Shown here one piece after another: positions 45,461 to 54,100 of a stretch of 64,000 bases of DNA. Source of the DNA: Pseudomonas putida (GTDB lineage Bacteria > Pseudomonadota > Gammaproteobacteria > Pseudomonadales > Pseudomonadaceae). The notes under the pieces were generated by a model. That model did not search any database and was not told where the DNA came from. It worked only from the letters and a program-made list of their open reading frames with translations. The position numbers were made by a program, and so were the translations under genes. Position 1 is the first letter of the stretch, and every line of letters begins with the position of its first letter. The stretch spans positions 124,001-188,000 of the forward strand of contig NZ_JANHLD010000002.1 of the NCBI RefSeq assembly GCF_028682455.1, in the 5' to 3' direction.

Positions 45461-47548
45461 CTAAAGTCGGAAATGCCCTTTGATCAGGCGCAAAATCCTG
45501 CGCATATCAGTCCGAAGCTCCTTGGATGACAAGCAAATGGGCACGCAGTCATTGATTTCCAGGTGTTCATCGCCAACTCGTGTAGTCGACGGTAGTGCGT
45601 GATAGTCGACTTTGTAGGCGTCGCTGAACAACGGCTTGATCCACATGGACTCGTTGGTCAGGATGATTCCATCGGTTGCAGTGCCCAGTTTGGTTGTATC
45701 GATAACGGCGATGACGGCATCTATCGGTGCCCCATCTTCAATTCGGCCAAACGAATTAAGCGCGTTGCCAAGCTTTTTCAAGCCTCTGGTGGTGACGAGT
45801 TCTTCGCCCCAAATGATCGATTCGGACTTGACGCCTTCTACCTTCAAAAAATCTGTAAATACCTCTGCGAAGGTGGCGGTCAGTTCGGCTGTGTCCGAAC
45901 TCATTGGCAGTTCGCCATTGTATTCTGCGGCACTCAGTTCACCGATGATCCGGGCTTGTTGCTGTATCAGCTCATCGTCCGACGGTGCTCCAATTGTCGC
46001 ACGCAACTTCAAGGCTACCTGGGCATAACCCTCAAGCCGCTGGCTCATGAACTCGGCTCGGCCTGCATCGCCCATGGCGTGTGCCTGCATGAAGAAGTCG
46101 GGCAGCCCATCTTCATCCAGCAGGCTGACGATGTCTTCGATTTCATCACTCAACAGCAAGTAGTCTTTGGCAACCTTCACTAACTGCATTTCAAACAAGG
46201 CTTGAAGGGCTACTGCGTCGTCGGTGATCAGGTTGTCCATCACCGAACTGGTCAAGTAGCCTGCGGCCAAACTGCCACCGATGGCCCCGACGATACCGCC
46301 AATAAGCGTGCCTGGGCCCGGAAAGCAGGCAGTTCCGGCCAGTGCGCCGCTAGTGAAGCCGGCGTATCCACCTCCGACGCTACTGGCAGTGCTGGTTACA
46401 TTCTTGGCGAACTGCAGTTTGGAAATACGTCCTCGACAGGCTCGTATGATATCGCCTGTCGATAGCACAACAGTTGATACCACCAGACTGACCATATTGC
46501 CGCGCAGCAGCTTGGCCAGCGTGTTGGTCGCGGCAGCGCCGGTAAGCATTTTCCCCGTCATGGACTTGACCAGGGCGGACACCAATCTTGGGCTCAGTTT
46601 TTCAACGAATGCCTTGCTCATTTCGCGAAACGCCTGCTCGAAGGCAGTTCGCCCCAGCTGGCTGGAAATCACGCTGATAGCAAGTGCGCTGCCACCCACT
46701 TTCAGGCCAGCCCACGCGGCGTTTTTCAGGGCGACAGCAGGAGGCTGTCCTGACCAGATGCCTTGGGCGAACGCTACTGCAGCGGACAGTGAGCCTGCCG
46801 CAACTCCGACTTTGATGCCATTCACCGCATCGAAGGTGATGCTTTCGACGGTTCCAAATTTGGCGATGTTAACGGCCTGTTTGTAGGTGAGATGCCCCTT
46901 GCGAACAACCTTGTCTGCGTCATTCGGATCGGTGTATCCAGGGATCTTTCCAGCTTCGATACGCGCCCTGACAGATTTGAGTGCATCTTCGTATTTGTCA
47001 GACGGCACTTCGATCTGCATGGCCTTGCCATTGTGGAGGTAGCGAAAGTTTCCAGCCTTGTCATAGCAGCTGGAGATACACCGCCCACCGGTCGCACAGT
47101 ATTTGGATTGGATTTTTACGCCATCGATGATTCGGTCGGCGCCGTTCAAGGCGTTGTCGTCGCCGATGATTCTGGCTTTCTTCAGGTTGATTCTGTCGAT
47201 GAGGTGATTGCCTTGCTCTGCTGCAAAGCCGTGACCGCCACTGGCATTGAACCGGACCTGGTCGGAATACAGATTACTGGTTTCGTTTGTTCCGAACGCG
47301 GTTCCTACGACAACCTCGGGCCTGTATTTTTTACCGGTATTTACAGGCTTTTCGGATGAGTGATGAGGCCTGTGGTTAATCGGAGCACGGACCTCATCGA
47401 TCAATTTGATTCTGGGCAGTTTTCGTCGAGTGCCAGCATCGCAACGCGGGACATCGTTGTCTTCTGCGGCGCAGCTGTGTTCGGTTGCGCCGGGTTCTCT
47501 CGAGTTCAATTTGCACCAGCCAAAACTTGAAAGAACCAACGGTATCAA
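45461..47548 (-). CDS. Unrecognised protein with possible nuclease core and glycine-zipper membrane segment
   Basis: A 695-aa protein I cannot assign. Residues about 75-165 contain GTAFGTNETSNLY, then GHGFAAEQ (E111), NGADRIIDG (D138) and VKIQSK (Q147-x-K149), a spacing compatible with a PD-(D/E)xK fold with a Q-x-K variant, followed by cysteines 151, 157 and 161. Residues about 243-435 are hydrophobic and glycine-rich with zipper-like GGIVGAIGGSLAAGYL. The C-terminal 250 residues are soluble and acidic. The start is uncertain: TTG at 47546-47548 is the only usual start codon after the upstream stop, and the first 70 residues look poorly conserved in character. No immunity-like gene is evident. 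Codon use is more AT-rich than neighbours. Confidence 0.7.
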   Translation of the reverse strand: MIPLVLSSFGWCKLNSREPGATEHSCAAEDNDVPRCDAGTRRKLPRIKLIDEVRAPINHRPHHSSEKPVNTGKKYRPEVVVGTAFGTNETSNLYSDQVRFNASGGHGFAAEQGNHLIDRINLKKARIIGDDNALNGADRIIDGVKIQSKYCATGGRCISSCYDKAGNFRYLHNGKAMQIEVPSDKYEDALKSVRARIEAGKIPGYTDPNDADKVVRKGHLTYKQAVNIAKFGTVESITFDAVNGIKVGVAAGSLSAAVAFAQGIWSGQPPAVALKNAAWAGLKVGGSALAISVISSQLGRTAFEQAFREMSKAFVEKLSPRLVSALVKSMTGKMLTGAAATNTLAKLLRGNMVSLVVSTVVLSTGDIIRACRGRISKLQFAKNVTSTASSVGGGYAGFTSGALAGTACFPGPGTLIGGIVGAIGGSLAAGYLTSSVMDNLITDDAVALQALFEMQLVKVAKDYLLLSDEIEDIVSLLDEDGLPDFFMQAHAMGDAGRAEFMSQRLEGYAQVALKLRATIGAPSDDELIQQQARIIGELSAAEYNGELPMSSDTAELTATFAEVFTDFLKVEGVKSESIIWGEELVTTRGLKKLGNALNSFGRIEDGAPIDAVIAVIDTTKLGTATDGIILTNESMWIKPLFSDAYKVDYHALPSTTRVGDEHLEINDCVPICLSSKELRTDMRRILRLIKGHFRL

Positions 47549-47679
47549 AGTGCCATTATCGCATTCAAGGTGAGTGACAACTATTTTTGATGAGCTTTCG
47601 CGTTGTTCGCCGCATCGACGACTTCAACGTCCGGAGTAGTGAGCTCGAACAACCTTGCGCGGGTGGATCTGGAATGGGC

Positions 47680-48594
47680 TCAAAGACTATCCGGATCCCC
47701 AAAGAACATCTGAATCCTCGACCGCAACCACCTCTCCCCTGGGTCGTTATCCTGCGACCCCCGCCAAGCCATGTGCAACTCGAAGCTCTGCACCTCAAGC
47801 GGGGGATCCTCGGCGCGCAAACCACCCGCTGCGGTCAGCGCTTCAGCGGTGTAGTCGGGTACGGTGGCAAGGATATCGGTGCCCGACAGCAAGCTGCCCA
47901 GGCCGTTGAACTGGGGTACCGCCAGCACCACATGGCGCTTGCGCCCGAGTTTTTCCAGGATCTCGTCCATGAAGCCCCCCAGGTCGCCGGCAAATGACAC
48001 CAGCGCGTGAGGCCGGGCGCAGAAGTCGTCCAGGCTCAGGCTCCCCGGCATGCTGTCGGCACGCAGCACCTTGGGTTTGCTGCGCCGCAGCACCTTGCGC
48101 TTGGCGTTGGCGGGCAGGTCGTTGGTCCAGCTCACGCCTACCGAGATCTCCCCACTGGCCAGTAGCGCCGGCATCAGCAGGTAGTTGACCCGGCGTACCA
48201 CCAGGACGATGCCCGGGGCTTCGGCACGCACGCGCTTGAGCAACTGCGGCAGCAGGGCGAACTCGGCATCGTCCGATAGGCCGATGCGAAACACGGCGGT
48301 ACTCGTGGCAGGATCGAAGTCGGCGGCGCGGCTGACGGCGGTGGAGATGGAGTCCAGCGCCGGCGAGAGCAGGGCGAAGATTTCCATCGCCCGTGCCGAG
48401 GGCTCCATGCTGCGCCCGGTGCGTACGAACAGCGGGTCGTCGAACAGGTTGCGCAAGCGCGAAAGTGCGGCACTGATGGCGGGCTGGCCGAGGAACAGTT
48501 TTTCTGCAGCGCGGGTCACGCTGCGCTCGTGCATCAGGGTCTCGAAGACGATCAGCAGGTTCAGGTCGACGCGACGCAAGTCGTTACGGTTCAT
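47680..48594 (-). CDS. mexT: LysR-type activator MexT
   Basis: A 304-aa LysR regulator. The N-terminal MNRNDLRRVDLNLLIVFETL, the HTH (RSVTRAAEKLFLGQPAISAALSRL split over residues 24-47), and the C-terminal WRGSQDNDPGERWLRSRI match my memory of P. aeruginosa MexT nearly residue for residue. MexT activates mexEF-oprN and mexS through nod boxes. Here it is divergent from mexS. The effector domain is full length with no frameshift, unlike the inactive alleles of some PAO1 lines. Confidence 0.95.
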   Translation of the reverse strand: MNRNDLRRVDLNLLIVFETLMHERSVTRAAEKLFLGQPAISAALSRLRNLFDDPLFVRTGRSMEPSARAMEIFALLSPALDSISTAVSRAADFDPATSTAVFRIGLSDDAEFALLPQLLKRVRAEAPGIVLVVRRVNYLLMPALLASGEISVGVSWTNDLPANAKRKVLRRSKPKVLRADSMPGSLSLDDFCARPHALVSFAGDLGGFMDEILEKLGRKRHVVLAVPQFNGLGSLLSGTDILATVPDYTAEALTAAGGLRAEDPPLEVQSFELHMAWRGSQDNDPGERWLRSRIQMFFGDPDSL

Positions 48595-48692
48595 CGGCTC
48601 GGCTTCACTGGACGGTTGGGGCAGGGGTGAATCTTACGGGGAAAGGCTGCTACCCTGCACCGCATAATTTGAGGCAGGCGGCATTACCCTCA

Positions 48693-48716
48693 ATCAATGA
48701 CAGGCATGTTGACTAT
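48693..48716 (+). promoter_or_regulatory. MexT nod box between mexT and mexS
   Basis: The site reads ATCA-N5-AGGCAT-N4-ACTAT. The MexT consensus is ATCA-N5-GTCGAT-N4-ACYAT; both outer blocks match fully and the spacing is exact. It lies 78 bp before the mexS ATG and 98 bp from mexT, suited to activating mexS and autoregulation. Confidence 0.7.
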
Positions 48717-48793
48717 TAATGGCCACTGATGGTCTAACCGTAAAAGCCCGGATAGAGTTCAGGGTAATAGAGTTTCACTAGGCGAGGTTTGCG

Positions 48794-49816
48794 ATGTCCC
48801 GCATGATCCGTTTCCACAAGTTCGGCCCGGCCGAGGTGCTCAAGATCGAAGAGCAGGCCGAGTCGCAGCCGGCCGCCGGCGAGGTGCAGATCCGCGTCCA
48901 GGCCATTGGTATCAGTTGGTATGACGTGCTCTGGCGCCAGAACCTGGCACCGTCCCAGGCGCGATTGCCGGCCGGCATGGGTCATGAGATGGCGGGCGTG
49001 GTCACGGCAGTGGGCGAGGGCGTCGAGGACCTGGTGGTGGGTGACAAGGTAGCCAGCTTTCCGGCCTGCAGCGCCAATGACCACCCGGTGTACGGTGAAG
49101 TCATCGTCTTGCCGCGCAACGCTGTAACCCTTTACCCCGAGATACTCACCCCCATCGAGGCCAGCGTTCATTACACGCCGCTGCTGATAGCCTATTTTGC
49201 CTTCGTCGACCTGGCGCGGGCCAAGGCCGGCCAGACTGCCCTGGTGACCGACGCCAGCCATTGCGCCGGGCCGGCCTTCGTGCAGATGGGCAAGGCGCTG
49301 GGCCTGAAGGTGTTCGCCGCCACCAAGGAGGCCGATGAGCGCGATTACCTGCTCTCGCTGGGTGCCGACAAAGTCATCGTCACCGAGGAACAGGATCTGC
49401 TCATGCAGATCAACAAGTACACCGACAACCGTGGCGTCGACATGGTCCTCGATGGCCTGGGTGGCCCGCAGATGTCCTTGCTCGGTGATGTCCTGGCGCC
49501 GCGTGGCAGCCTGGTACTGTACGGCCTGCAGGGCGGCAACCAGACGCCGTTCCCGGCTTGCGCCGCGTTCCAGAAGAACATCCAGTTCTTTGTGCATTGC
49601 ATCGGAAACTTCACCGGCAAGCCTGAACTGGGCATCTGCCAGGATCAGGTGGCGCTGCAACGGGCGCTGCGCGATATCAACCAGTTCACCGCCGACAAAC
49701 TGCTGACGCCCCAGATCATCAAGGTGTATCCGTTCGAGCGTGTGGTCGAGGCCCATCGGTATATGGATGAGTGTCCGTGTGGCGGCCGGTTGGTGCTAGA
49801 ACTGCCCAGCATTTGA
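48794..49816 (+). CDS. mexS: Quinone-oxidoreductase-like MexS (zinc-independent MDR)
   Basis: A 340-aa medium-chain dehydrogenase/reductase. The N-terminal MSRMIRFHKFGPAEVLKIEEQ is the MDR GroES-like domain; the Rossmann segment is around ALVTDASHCAGPAFVQMGKALGLKV. The structural-zinc cysteines are absent. Size, sequence and the divergent mexT point to MexS, the oxidoreductase whose loss activates MexT in P. aeruginosa, presumably by letting electrophiles accumulate. It is monocistronic and followed by a terminator. Confidence 0.92.
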   Translation: MSRMIRFHKFGPAEVLKIEEQAESQPAAGEVQIRVQAIGISWYDVLWRQNLAPSQARLPAGMGHEMAGVVTAVGEGVEDLVVGDKVASFPACSANDHPVYGEVIVLPRNAVTLYPEILTPIEASVHYTPLLIAYFAFVDLARAKAGQTALVTDASHCAGPAFVQMGKALGLKVFAATKEADERDYLLSLGADKVIVTEEQDLLMQINKYTDNRGVDMVLDGLGGPQMSLLGDVLAPRGSLVLYGLQGGNQTPFPACAAFQKNIQFFVHCIGNFTGKPELGICQDQVALQRALRDINQFTADKLLTPQIIKVYPFERVVEAHRYMDECPCGGRLVLELPSI

Positions 49817-49838
49817 AGCTGACGCCCGCTCCGTAAAA

Positions 49839-49864
49839 AGCCCGAGTATTGCTCGGGCTTTTTT
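49839..49864 (+). terminator. Rho-independent terminator of mexS
   Basis: AGCCCGAG pairs with CTCGGGCT around TATTG and is followed by a run of T; AAAAA precedes the stem. It lies 22 bp after the mexS stop. Confidence 0.92.
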
Positions 49865-50089
49865 GTGGGAGTTTTCCTGCAGGTTTTAGGAAGTTTCAAA
49901 CGCAACTTTAGTCTGCATGTGTCGAGTACTTACTTTATGTTTAAGGACTTCGAAAAAGTGTACGGGTGCTGTGTGTAAATTAACCACTGAGTGAACGAAA
50001 CTGCACGGGTTTTTTAACCTGTTCTGTATCTTTTAATCATCTGTCAACGCTCGATAATAGCGGGTCAATGTGTGCTCAGGGAGTGAGTG
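49865..50089. other. AT-rich leader upstream of the 38-aa ORF and 491-aa gene
   Basis: This part of the 480-bp gap between mexS and the 491-aa gene is AT-rich, probably promoter. It contains a small GGTTaaaaaaCC-type hairpin near 50010 and the inverted repeat CGCT-N7-AGCG near 50050. No larger gene is seen; a 38-residue ORF follows at 50090. Confidence 0.4.
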
Positions 50090-50206
50090 ATGATCATGCG
50101 GAGTGTGGGTAGAGCGACTGGTAGCGGCGAGGCTGGGCGATTACGACGGGCCATGCGACTAAACAGGATGATTCGACGTCTTAAGCGAGCGTGGGAAGTT
50201 TCCTAA
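50090..50206 (+). CDS. Possible small cationic peptide, 38 aa
   Basis: ATG at 50090 preceded by CAGGGAGTGAGTG, a good Shine-Dalgarno; stop TAA at 50204-50206. The peptide has ten Arg and one Lys against two Glu and a C-terminal amphipathic stretch MIRRLKRAWEVS. It is 90 bp upstream of the 491-aa gene on the same strand. It is too short for composition alone to prove coding; it could be a leader peptide, a small regulatory protein or chance. Confidence 0.4.
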   Translation: MIMRSVGRATGSGEAGRLRRAMRLNRMIRRLKRAWEVS

Positions 50207-50296
50207 GGCTTTAAGTTGTTGCTCTGGGGCTTCTAGTTGGAAAATTAGCGGTCGCGATAACTTTCGGTCGGCTGTTACGGGTATTCAGGTGGTGTT

Positions 50297-51772
50297 ATGG
50301 GCAGTATTCACGAACAAGCCATGCAATATATCTATCAGCAAGTGTTGCAACGCTTGCTCGAGCATTTGTCGCAGGCGCAGCGAGCCTCATTGCAGTTGTT
50401 GGTCCAGCGATTGATCGTCTCGGCCGGCGGAATTGAACGCGTAAAAGGCATGCGCCTTATGTTCGTGTTCGATGCCAGCCGAGCATCCACCCACGCCCTG
50501 GCCTGCCTGAGGGCTGCGCAATTGAGCATCGCCGCCCGCTCCCCCGGGACCTTTCAACTGCGCATCGTCACCGCCTGGCAGGCTGGAATGAGTGCCACGG
50601 CACGGGCAAACCTTGACGGGAGCTTCTCGGCGCTATTCCTGTACGACGACCCGCGCATCGAGCTGCTGGTCCTCGACGATCGCCAGCCACTACCCTTTGA
50701 CAGTCGCCGCCTGCCCTCGCTCGACCAGCAACTAGCCGAACGCCAGGAGTGGCTGTTGTGTGGGCACGTCCTGGATGACCCGAGGGCAACCGTCAACTTT
50801 GCCAGCCACGGCTACCTGTACCTGGCTGAGCTCGCTTACCTGGCGTCGCATTGGGAGGGTGGGGTGGATGCGGTGATCAGCGCCGACACGCTATCGGATC
50901 GCAAGCGCTTTCTGGCCTGGAGCCGCCGGGCGCTGCGCCAGGCGAAGTTGTTGGGCGCGCGTCCACTGCATGCCTGTGCCAGTACCTTGCTGCACGGGCT
51001 CAGCGCATTGCGCCAGCGTTACCTGGATCAACTGCACGGGCGCCTGCAGGCGCAGCCCCATGAGATCGACCCTGGCCGGCCAGCATTGCGCTTTGTCACG
51101 ATCGATGACCTGGTGTCGGATCGCGATTCGCCGGGTGAGCGACTCGATGGCTTCCTGGGCTTTCGTGTGGATGACCAGGTGTTTGCCTCGCCGCGTACCG
51201 GCCTGGCCAACCCGATGCTGTTGGCACATTTGCAAGGCCTGCGTGCCGAGTTTATGTGCAACAGCAGTTATGCCGAGGGCGTGGAGGACCATTTGCGCCA
51301 GGTGCGCGCGCTGATGCCGCGCAACGGGCTGTACAGTGCCTTGCTGGCCAATGCGCCGGCGCGCCGGCAGCGGGATGCCTTGAAACAGTGGCGCGCCGAG
51401 GCCATCGCCTTTGCCCTCAAGCACTACGGGCTGAGCGATGCGCAGCTGGTGTGCCTGGTGTTCGGTCCCATTGTGGCCCAGGGGCGACGCCTGGAGTTGT
51501 TCCTGCATCGATGTCATCCCGGCATGCTCGTGGCGTTGCCCTATTTGCACAAGGCCCTGCGCGCAGAGCCAGCCCCCGAGCCTGTGGCGCAATGGTTGGT
51601 GGACATCAGCGGCCTGCCGATGACACACCTGCAGAGGCTCTACCGCCAGGAGGCGGTGGCCGAGGGGCTGTTGTTCGGGTTGCAGTGTCGCGGCGCAGAC
51701 CTGCGGCACCTGCAGGTACGTGCGCCGAACCTGGGCCTGGCCAGGGACGAGCAGCCTGGCGTGCATGGATGA
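50297..51772 (+). CDS. Unrecognised 491-aa protein coupled to MocR regulator
   Basis: A soluble-looking 491-aa protein with no signal peptide, membrane helix or motif that I recognise. The first 50 residues are amphipathic helices. Then come alternating strand/helix segments (MRLMFVFDASRAS, FQLRIVTAWQ, RIELLVLDD), a central helical part, and a C-terminal half including YAEGVEDHLRQVRALMP and CLVFGPIVAQGRRLELFLHRC. Its stop overlaps the start of the MocR-like gene (ATGA), so the two products are made together. A role linked to that regulator is inferred. Codon use is typical of the region. Confidence 0.8.
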   Translation: MGSIHEQAMQYIYQQVLQRLLEHLSQAQRASLQLLVQRLIVSAGGIERVKGMRLMFVFDASRASTHALACLRAAQLSIAARSPGTFQLRIVTAWQAGMSATARANLDGSFSALFLYDDPRIELLVLDDRQPLPFDSRRLPSLDQQLAERQEWLLCGHVLDDPRATVNFASHGYLYLAELAYLASHWEGGVDAVISADTLSDRKRFLAWSRRALRQAKLLGARPLHACASTLLHGLSALRQRYLDQLHGRLQAQPHEIDPGRPALRFVTIDDLVSDRDSPGERLDGFLGFRVDDQVFASPRTGLANPMLLAHLQGLRAEFMCNSSYAEGVEDHLRQVRALMPRNGLYSALLANAPARRQRDALKQWRAEAIAFALKHYGLSDAQLVCLVFGPIVAQGRRLELFLHRCHPGMLVALPYLHKALRAEPAPEPVAQWLVDISGLPMTHLQRLYRQEAVAEGLLFGLQCRGADLRHLQVRAPNLGLARDEQPGVHG

Positions 51773-53172
51773 AGCACGAGAACAACAGCCGATTTGCCTA
51801 CCAGGCGGTCTATCGCTACCTGCTAGAGCTGATTGCCCAGATGGCACCGGGCAGCTACTGCAGGTTGCCTTCGTTGCGCGACCTGGCCCAGCGCCTGAAT
51901 GTGTCGATCTCGACGGTCCAGTACGCCTATTCGCTGCTCGAACATGAAGGGCGGGTACAGTCGGTGCCCAAGTCCGGTTACTTTGCCTGTGGCCCGGAGA
52001 GTGGCATGCGGACGGGTACCGGGGGCGACTTGCTGCATGACCTGCAGCATCACGCCAACCGTCCGCGGATGCTGGTGCTCAGCAGCGGCCGGGGGCAGAC
52101 ATTACCCTCGCTGGAGGCAACGCTGCTGGGTACGGAGCGTCAGTTGTTGCGCCAGTATCCTCGGCCAGTGGCAAGCGTGCATCCCTGCGGGGAACTGGAA
52201 CTGCGCACGGCATTGGCGGCCCGCTACACCCGTTCGGCGCAGTTGTACTGGAGCGCCGAGGACGTGTACCTGGCGGGCGACTTGCGCGCCTTGGTCGACA
52301 TGCTGGTGGCGGCGCTGGAGCTGCATGGCTGCAGGGTACTGGTCACCACCCCGTGTTCCTGGCGACTGTTGCGGATCCTGAAATCCGCCGGCCTTCAGGT
52401 CCTCGAGCTGCCCCTTGGGGAGCGTGGCGAGGTGGACCTCGAGCAACTGGCCGCGGTGCTCGGCACAGGGGCGGTGCGCATGGTGATGATGGCCTCTCAT
52501 TTGAATTGCCCCCAGGGCAGCGTGGTGTCAGACGAGCAGCGTCAGGGCATCGCCGAGCTGTTAGTGCGCCACGGTGTGTGGCTGCTGGAAAACGACCTGG
52601 ATTTCGAATGGAGTTTCGACCGTCCCGCACAGTGCCTGCGCGAGCTGGTCGATCCCCAGCGCCTGCTAGTGATTTCCTCGCTCGAGCGTACCGTGGGCGC
52701 CGAGGCACCTTATGCCTATCTGCTGTCGCGCAACTGCCAGGCGCCGTTGCAGCGCGAGTTTCTGGCCCGCGACTTTCAATTGCCGCCGTTGCGCCAGCAA
52801 GCCGTGGCACGCTTGTATGCCAAGGGACGAATCGATGTGCATCTTGAGCAACTGCGCCTCTACCTGCGCGAGTCGGTGGCCCACTTGCACCGGCAGATGC
52901 AGGTGCAACTGGGCAACCAGTTGCACTTCCAGATGCCGGCCGGGGGCGCGACGGTGTGGGCGCAAGCGCGAGCACCGCTGGATACCCGGGCGCTGTTCCA
53001 CCGCCTGCTCGATCAGGGCCTGGTGATTGCACCGGGCGAGTTGTTCAGCTTGCAGGGGCATTTTCGCCAGCACATGCGCCTGGGGTGGCCTTCTCGACAG
53101 CAAGGCGACCTGCAGGAGGGCTTGAGTGTGTTGCACCAGGAACTGCAGCGGGCTCAGAAGGCCAGGAGGTAG
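51769..53172 (+). CDS. MocR/GntR-type regulator with lost PLP lysine
   Basis: A 467-aa protein: N-terminal GntR winged helix (residues about 8-75, LPSLRDLAQRLNVSISTVQYAYSLLE) plus an aminotransferase class I-like domain. In active MocR proteins the PLP lysine lies in SFSKT and an Arg in LRLGY binds phosphate. Here the aligned segment is SSLERTVGAEAPYAYLL: the Lys position is R307 and the Arg position is P314. The usual DDYDSEF segment is NDLDFEW. PLP binding as an internal aldimine therefore looks impossible. The ATG at 51769 overlaps the upstream stop. Its 3' end overlaps the convergent gene by 19 bp. Confidence 0.85.
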   Translation: MKHENNSRFAYQAVYRYLLELIAQMAPGSYCRLPSLRDLAQRLNVSISTVQYAYSLLEHEGRVQSVPKSGYFACGPESGMRTGTGGDLLHDLQHHANRPRMLVLSSGRGQTLPSLEATLLGTERQLLRQYPRPVASVHPCGELELRTALAARYTRSAQLYWSAEDVYLAGDLRALVDMLVAALELHGCRVLVTTPCSWRLLRILKSAGLQVLELPLGERGEVDLEQLAAVLGTGAVRMVMMASHLNCPQGSVVSDEQRQGIAELLVRHGVWLLENDLDFEWSFDRPAQCLRELVDPQRLLVISSLERTVGAEAPYAYLLSRNCQAPLQREFLARDFQLPPLRQQAVARLYAKGRIDVHLEQLRLYLRESVAHLHRQMQVQLGNQLHFQMPAGGATVWAQARAPLDTRALFHRLLDQGLVIAPGELFSLQGHFRQHMRLGWPSRQQGDLQEGLSVLHQELQRAQKARR

Positions 53173-54074
53173 CGCAAGGTCAGTTGGTCACCCTCGGCAC
53201 GGTTGCGTGCTCCCGACTCGCTGTAATAGTTGATGAACACGCTGTGGCCGCCGCTGCTGTAGCGCACGCCGGGGCCAAAACCGAACACCTGTTCCTTGGA
53301 ATCGTGCTGGCGATGGCCGTCGATCCGGTCGGCACCGATCTGCTTGAGGTGGTAGCCGGCCAGCCCCACGCGCCAGTGATCGTCCACGGCATAGGACGCC
53401 GCGAAGTTGCTGTGCACGGCTTCACCCGGCTGGATGTCATCAGCCTGCAGGCCTTCGGCGGGGCTGTCGTTACGGCTGTTCCAGGCATAGTGGAGGCGCC
53501 CGCTGAACTCCAGGCGCTCGCTGGCCAGCCAGGTAAAGGCGTAGTGGGGGCTGAAGGTCCAGACGTTGCTGCCGGTATTGATCTGCGCGTTCTTGTCGTA
53601 GTCCCCGGTGGGCAGGGTGAAGACGAAGTTCAAGCGTTGCCAGAAAGGGCGGCCAAACAACGTTACCGGGTCCCATTGCAGCAGCAATGGGCTGACCACA
53701 AGGTCGCCCTGGCGGGTACGGGTGCCGCGCGGTCCGTTGTCGATGTCCAGGTCCAGGTGCACCAGCGGCAACAGCACTTCTGCGCCGTAGTAGGCACCGG
53801 CGATACGCTGTTCGCTGATATAGGCCAGGTGCGGCAACACAGTGGCACTGCGCACCCGTTGGCGGCCCGGCACCGAATGGCCGCCTGCATCGACGGCCTG
53901 GTTGCTGCGGTTGTACTGGATAGGCAACTCGAACAACGTGCCGGGGAGGGTGATGCCATCGAGGAAGCTGGTATTGCCCAGGGGCAAGGGAGGCAGGCTG
54001 ACACTGTCGGCCTGGGCTTCAAGGCACAACAGGGGCCAGAGCAGGCCAAGGGAGGGCAGGTGGGCTGCACGCAT
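53154..54074 (-). CDS. MetA-pathway-of-phenol-degradation-like outer membrane protein
   Basis: A 306-aa secreted beta-rich protein of the Phenol_MetA_deg/SphA-like transporter family. It has a signal peptide (about residues 1-22, ending EAQA/DS), then the family opening LPLGNTSFLDGITLPGTLFEL, many alternating amphipathic strands, and a C-terminal Phe (YLLAF) typical of outer membrane barrels. The ATG at 54072-54074 is used; an upstream TTG is not convincing. It is 26 bp downstream of the OprD porin gene and likely its partner in uptake of a hydrophobic or aromatic nutrient. Confidence 0.82.
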   Translation of the reverse strand: MRAAHLPSLGLLWPLLCLEAQADSVSLPPLPLGNTSFLDGITLPGTLFELPIQYNRSNQAVDAGGHSVPGRQRVRSATVLPHLAYISEQRIAGAYYGAEVLLPLVHLDLDIDNGPRGTRTRQGDLVVSPLLLQWDPVTLFGRPFWQRLNFVFTLPTGDYDKNAQINTGSNVWTFSPHYAFTWLASERLEFSGRLHYAWNSRNDSPAEGLQADDIQPGEAVHSNFAASYAVDDHWRVGLAGYHLKQIGADRIDGHRQHDSKEQVFGFGPGVRYSSGGHSVFINYYSESGARNRAEGDQLTLRYLLAF

Positions 54075-54100
54075 GAAGGGGTCTCTTATGTTGGTATCGA

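Noticed and set aside
45461..47548. Reading the 695-aa gene as a frameshifted pseudogene because it lacks an ATG near its 5' end.
   Set aside because: The frame is open for almost 2.1 kb with coherent protein character; a TTG start is adequate, although the true start remains uncertain.
48595..48793. Possible small gene between mexT and mexS.
   Set aside because: No ORF with a ribosome site; the stretch is explained as a divergent promoter with a nod box.
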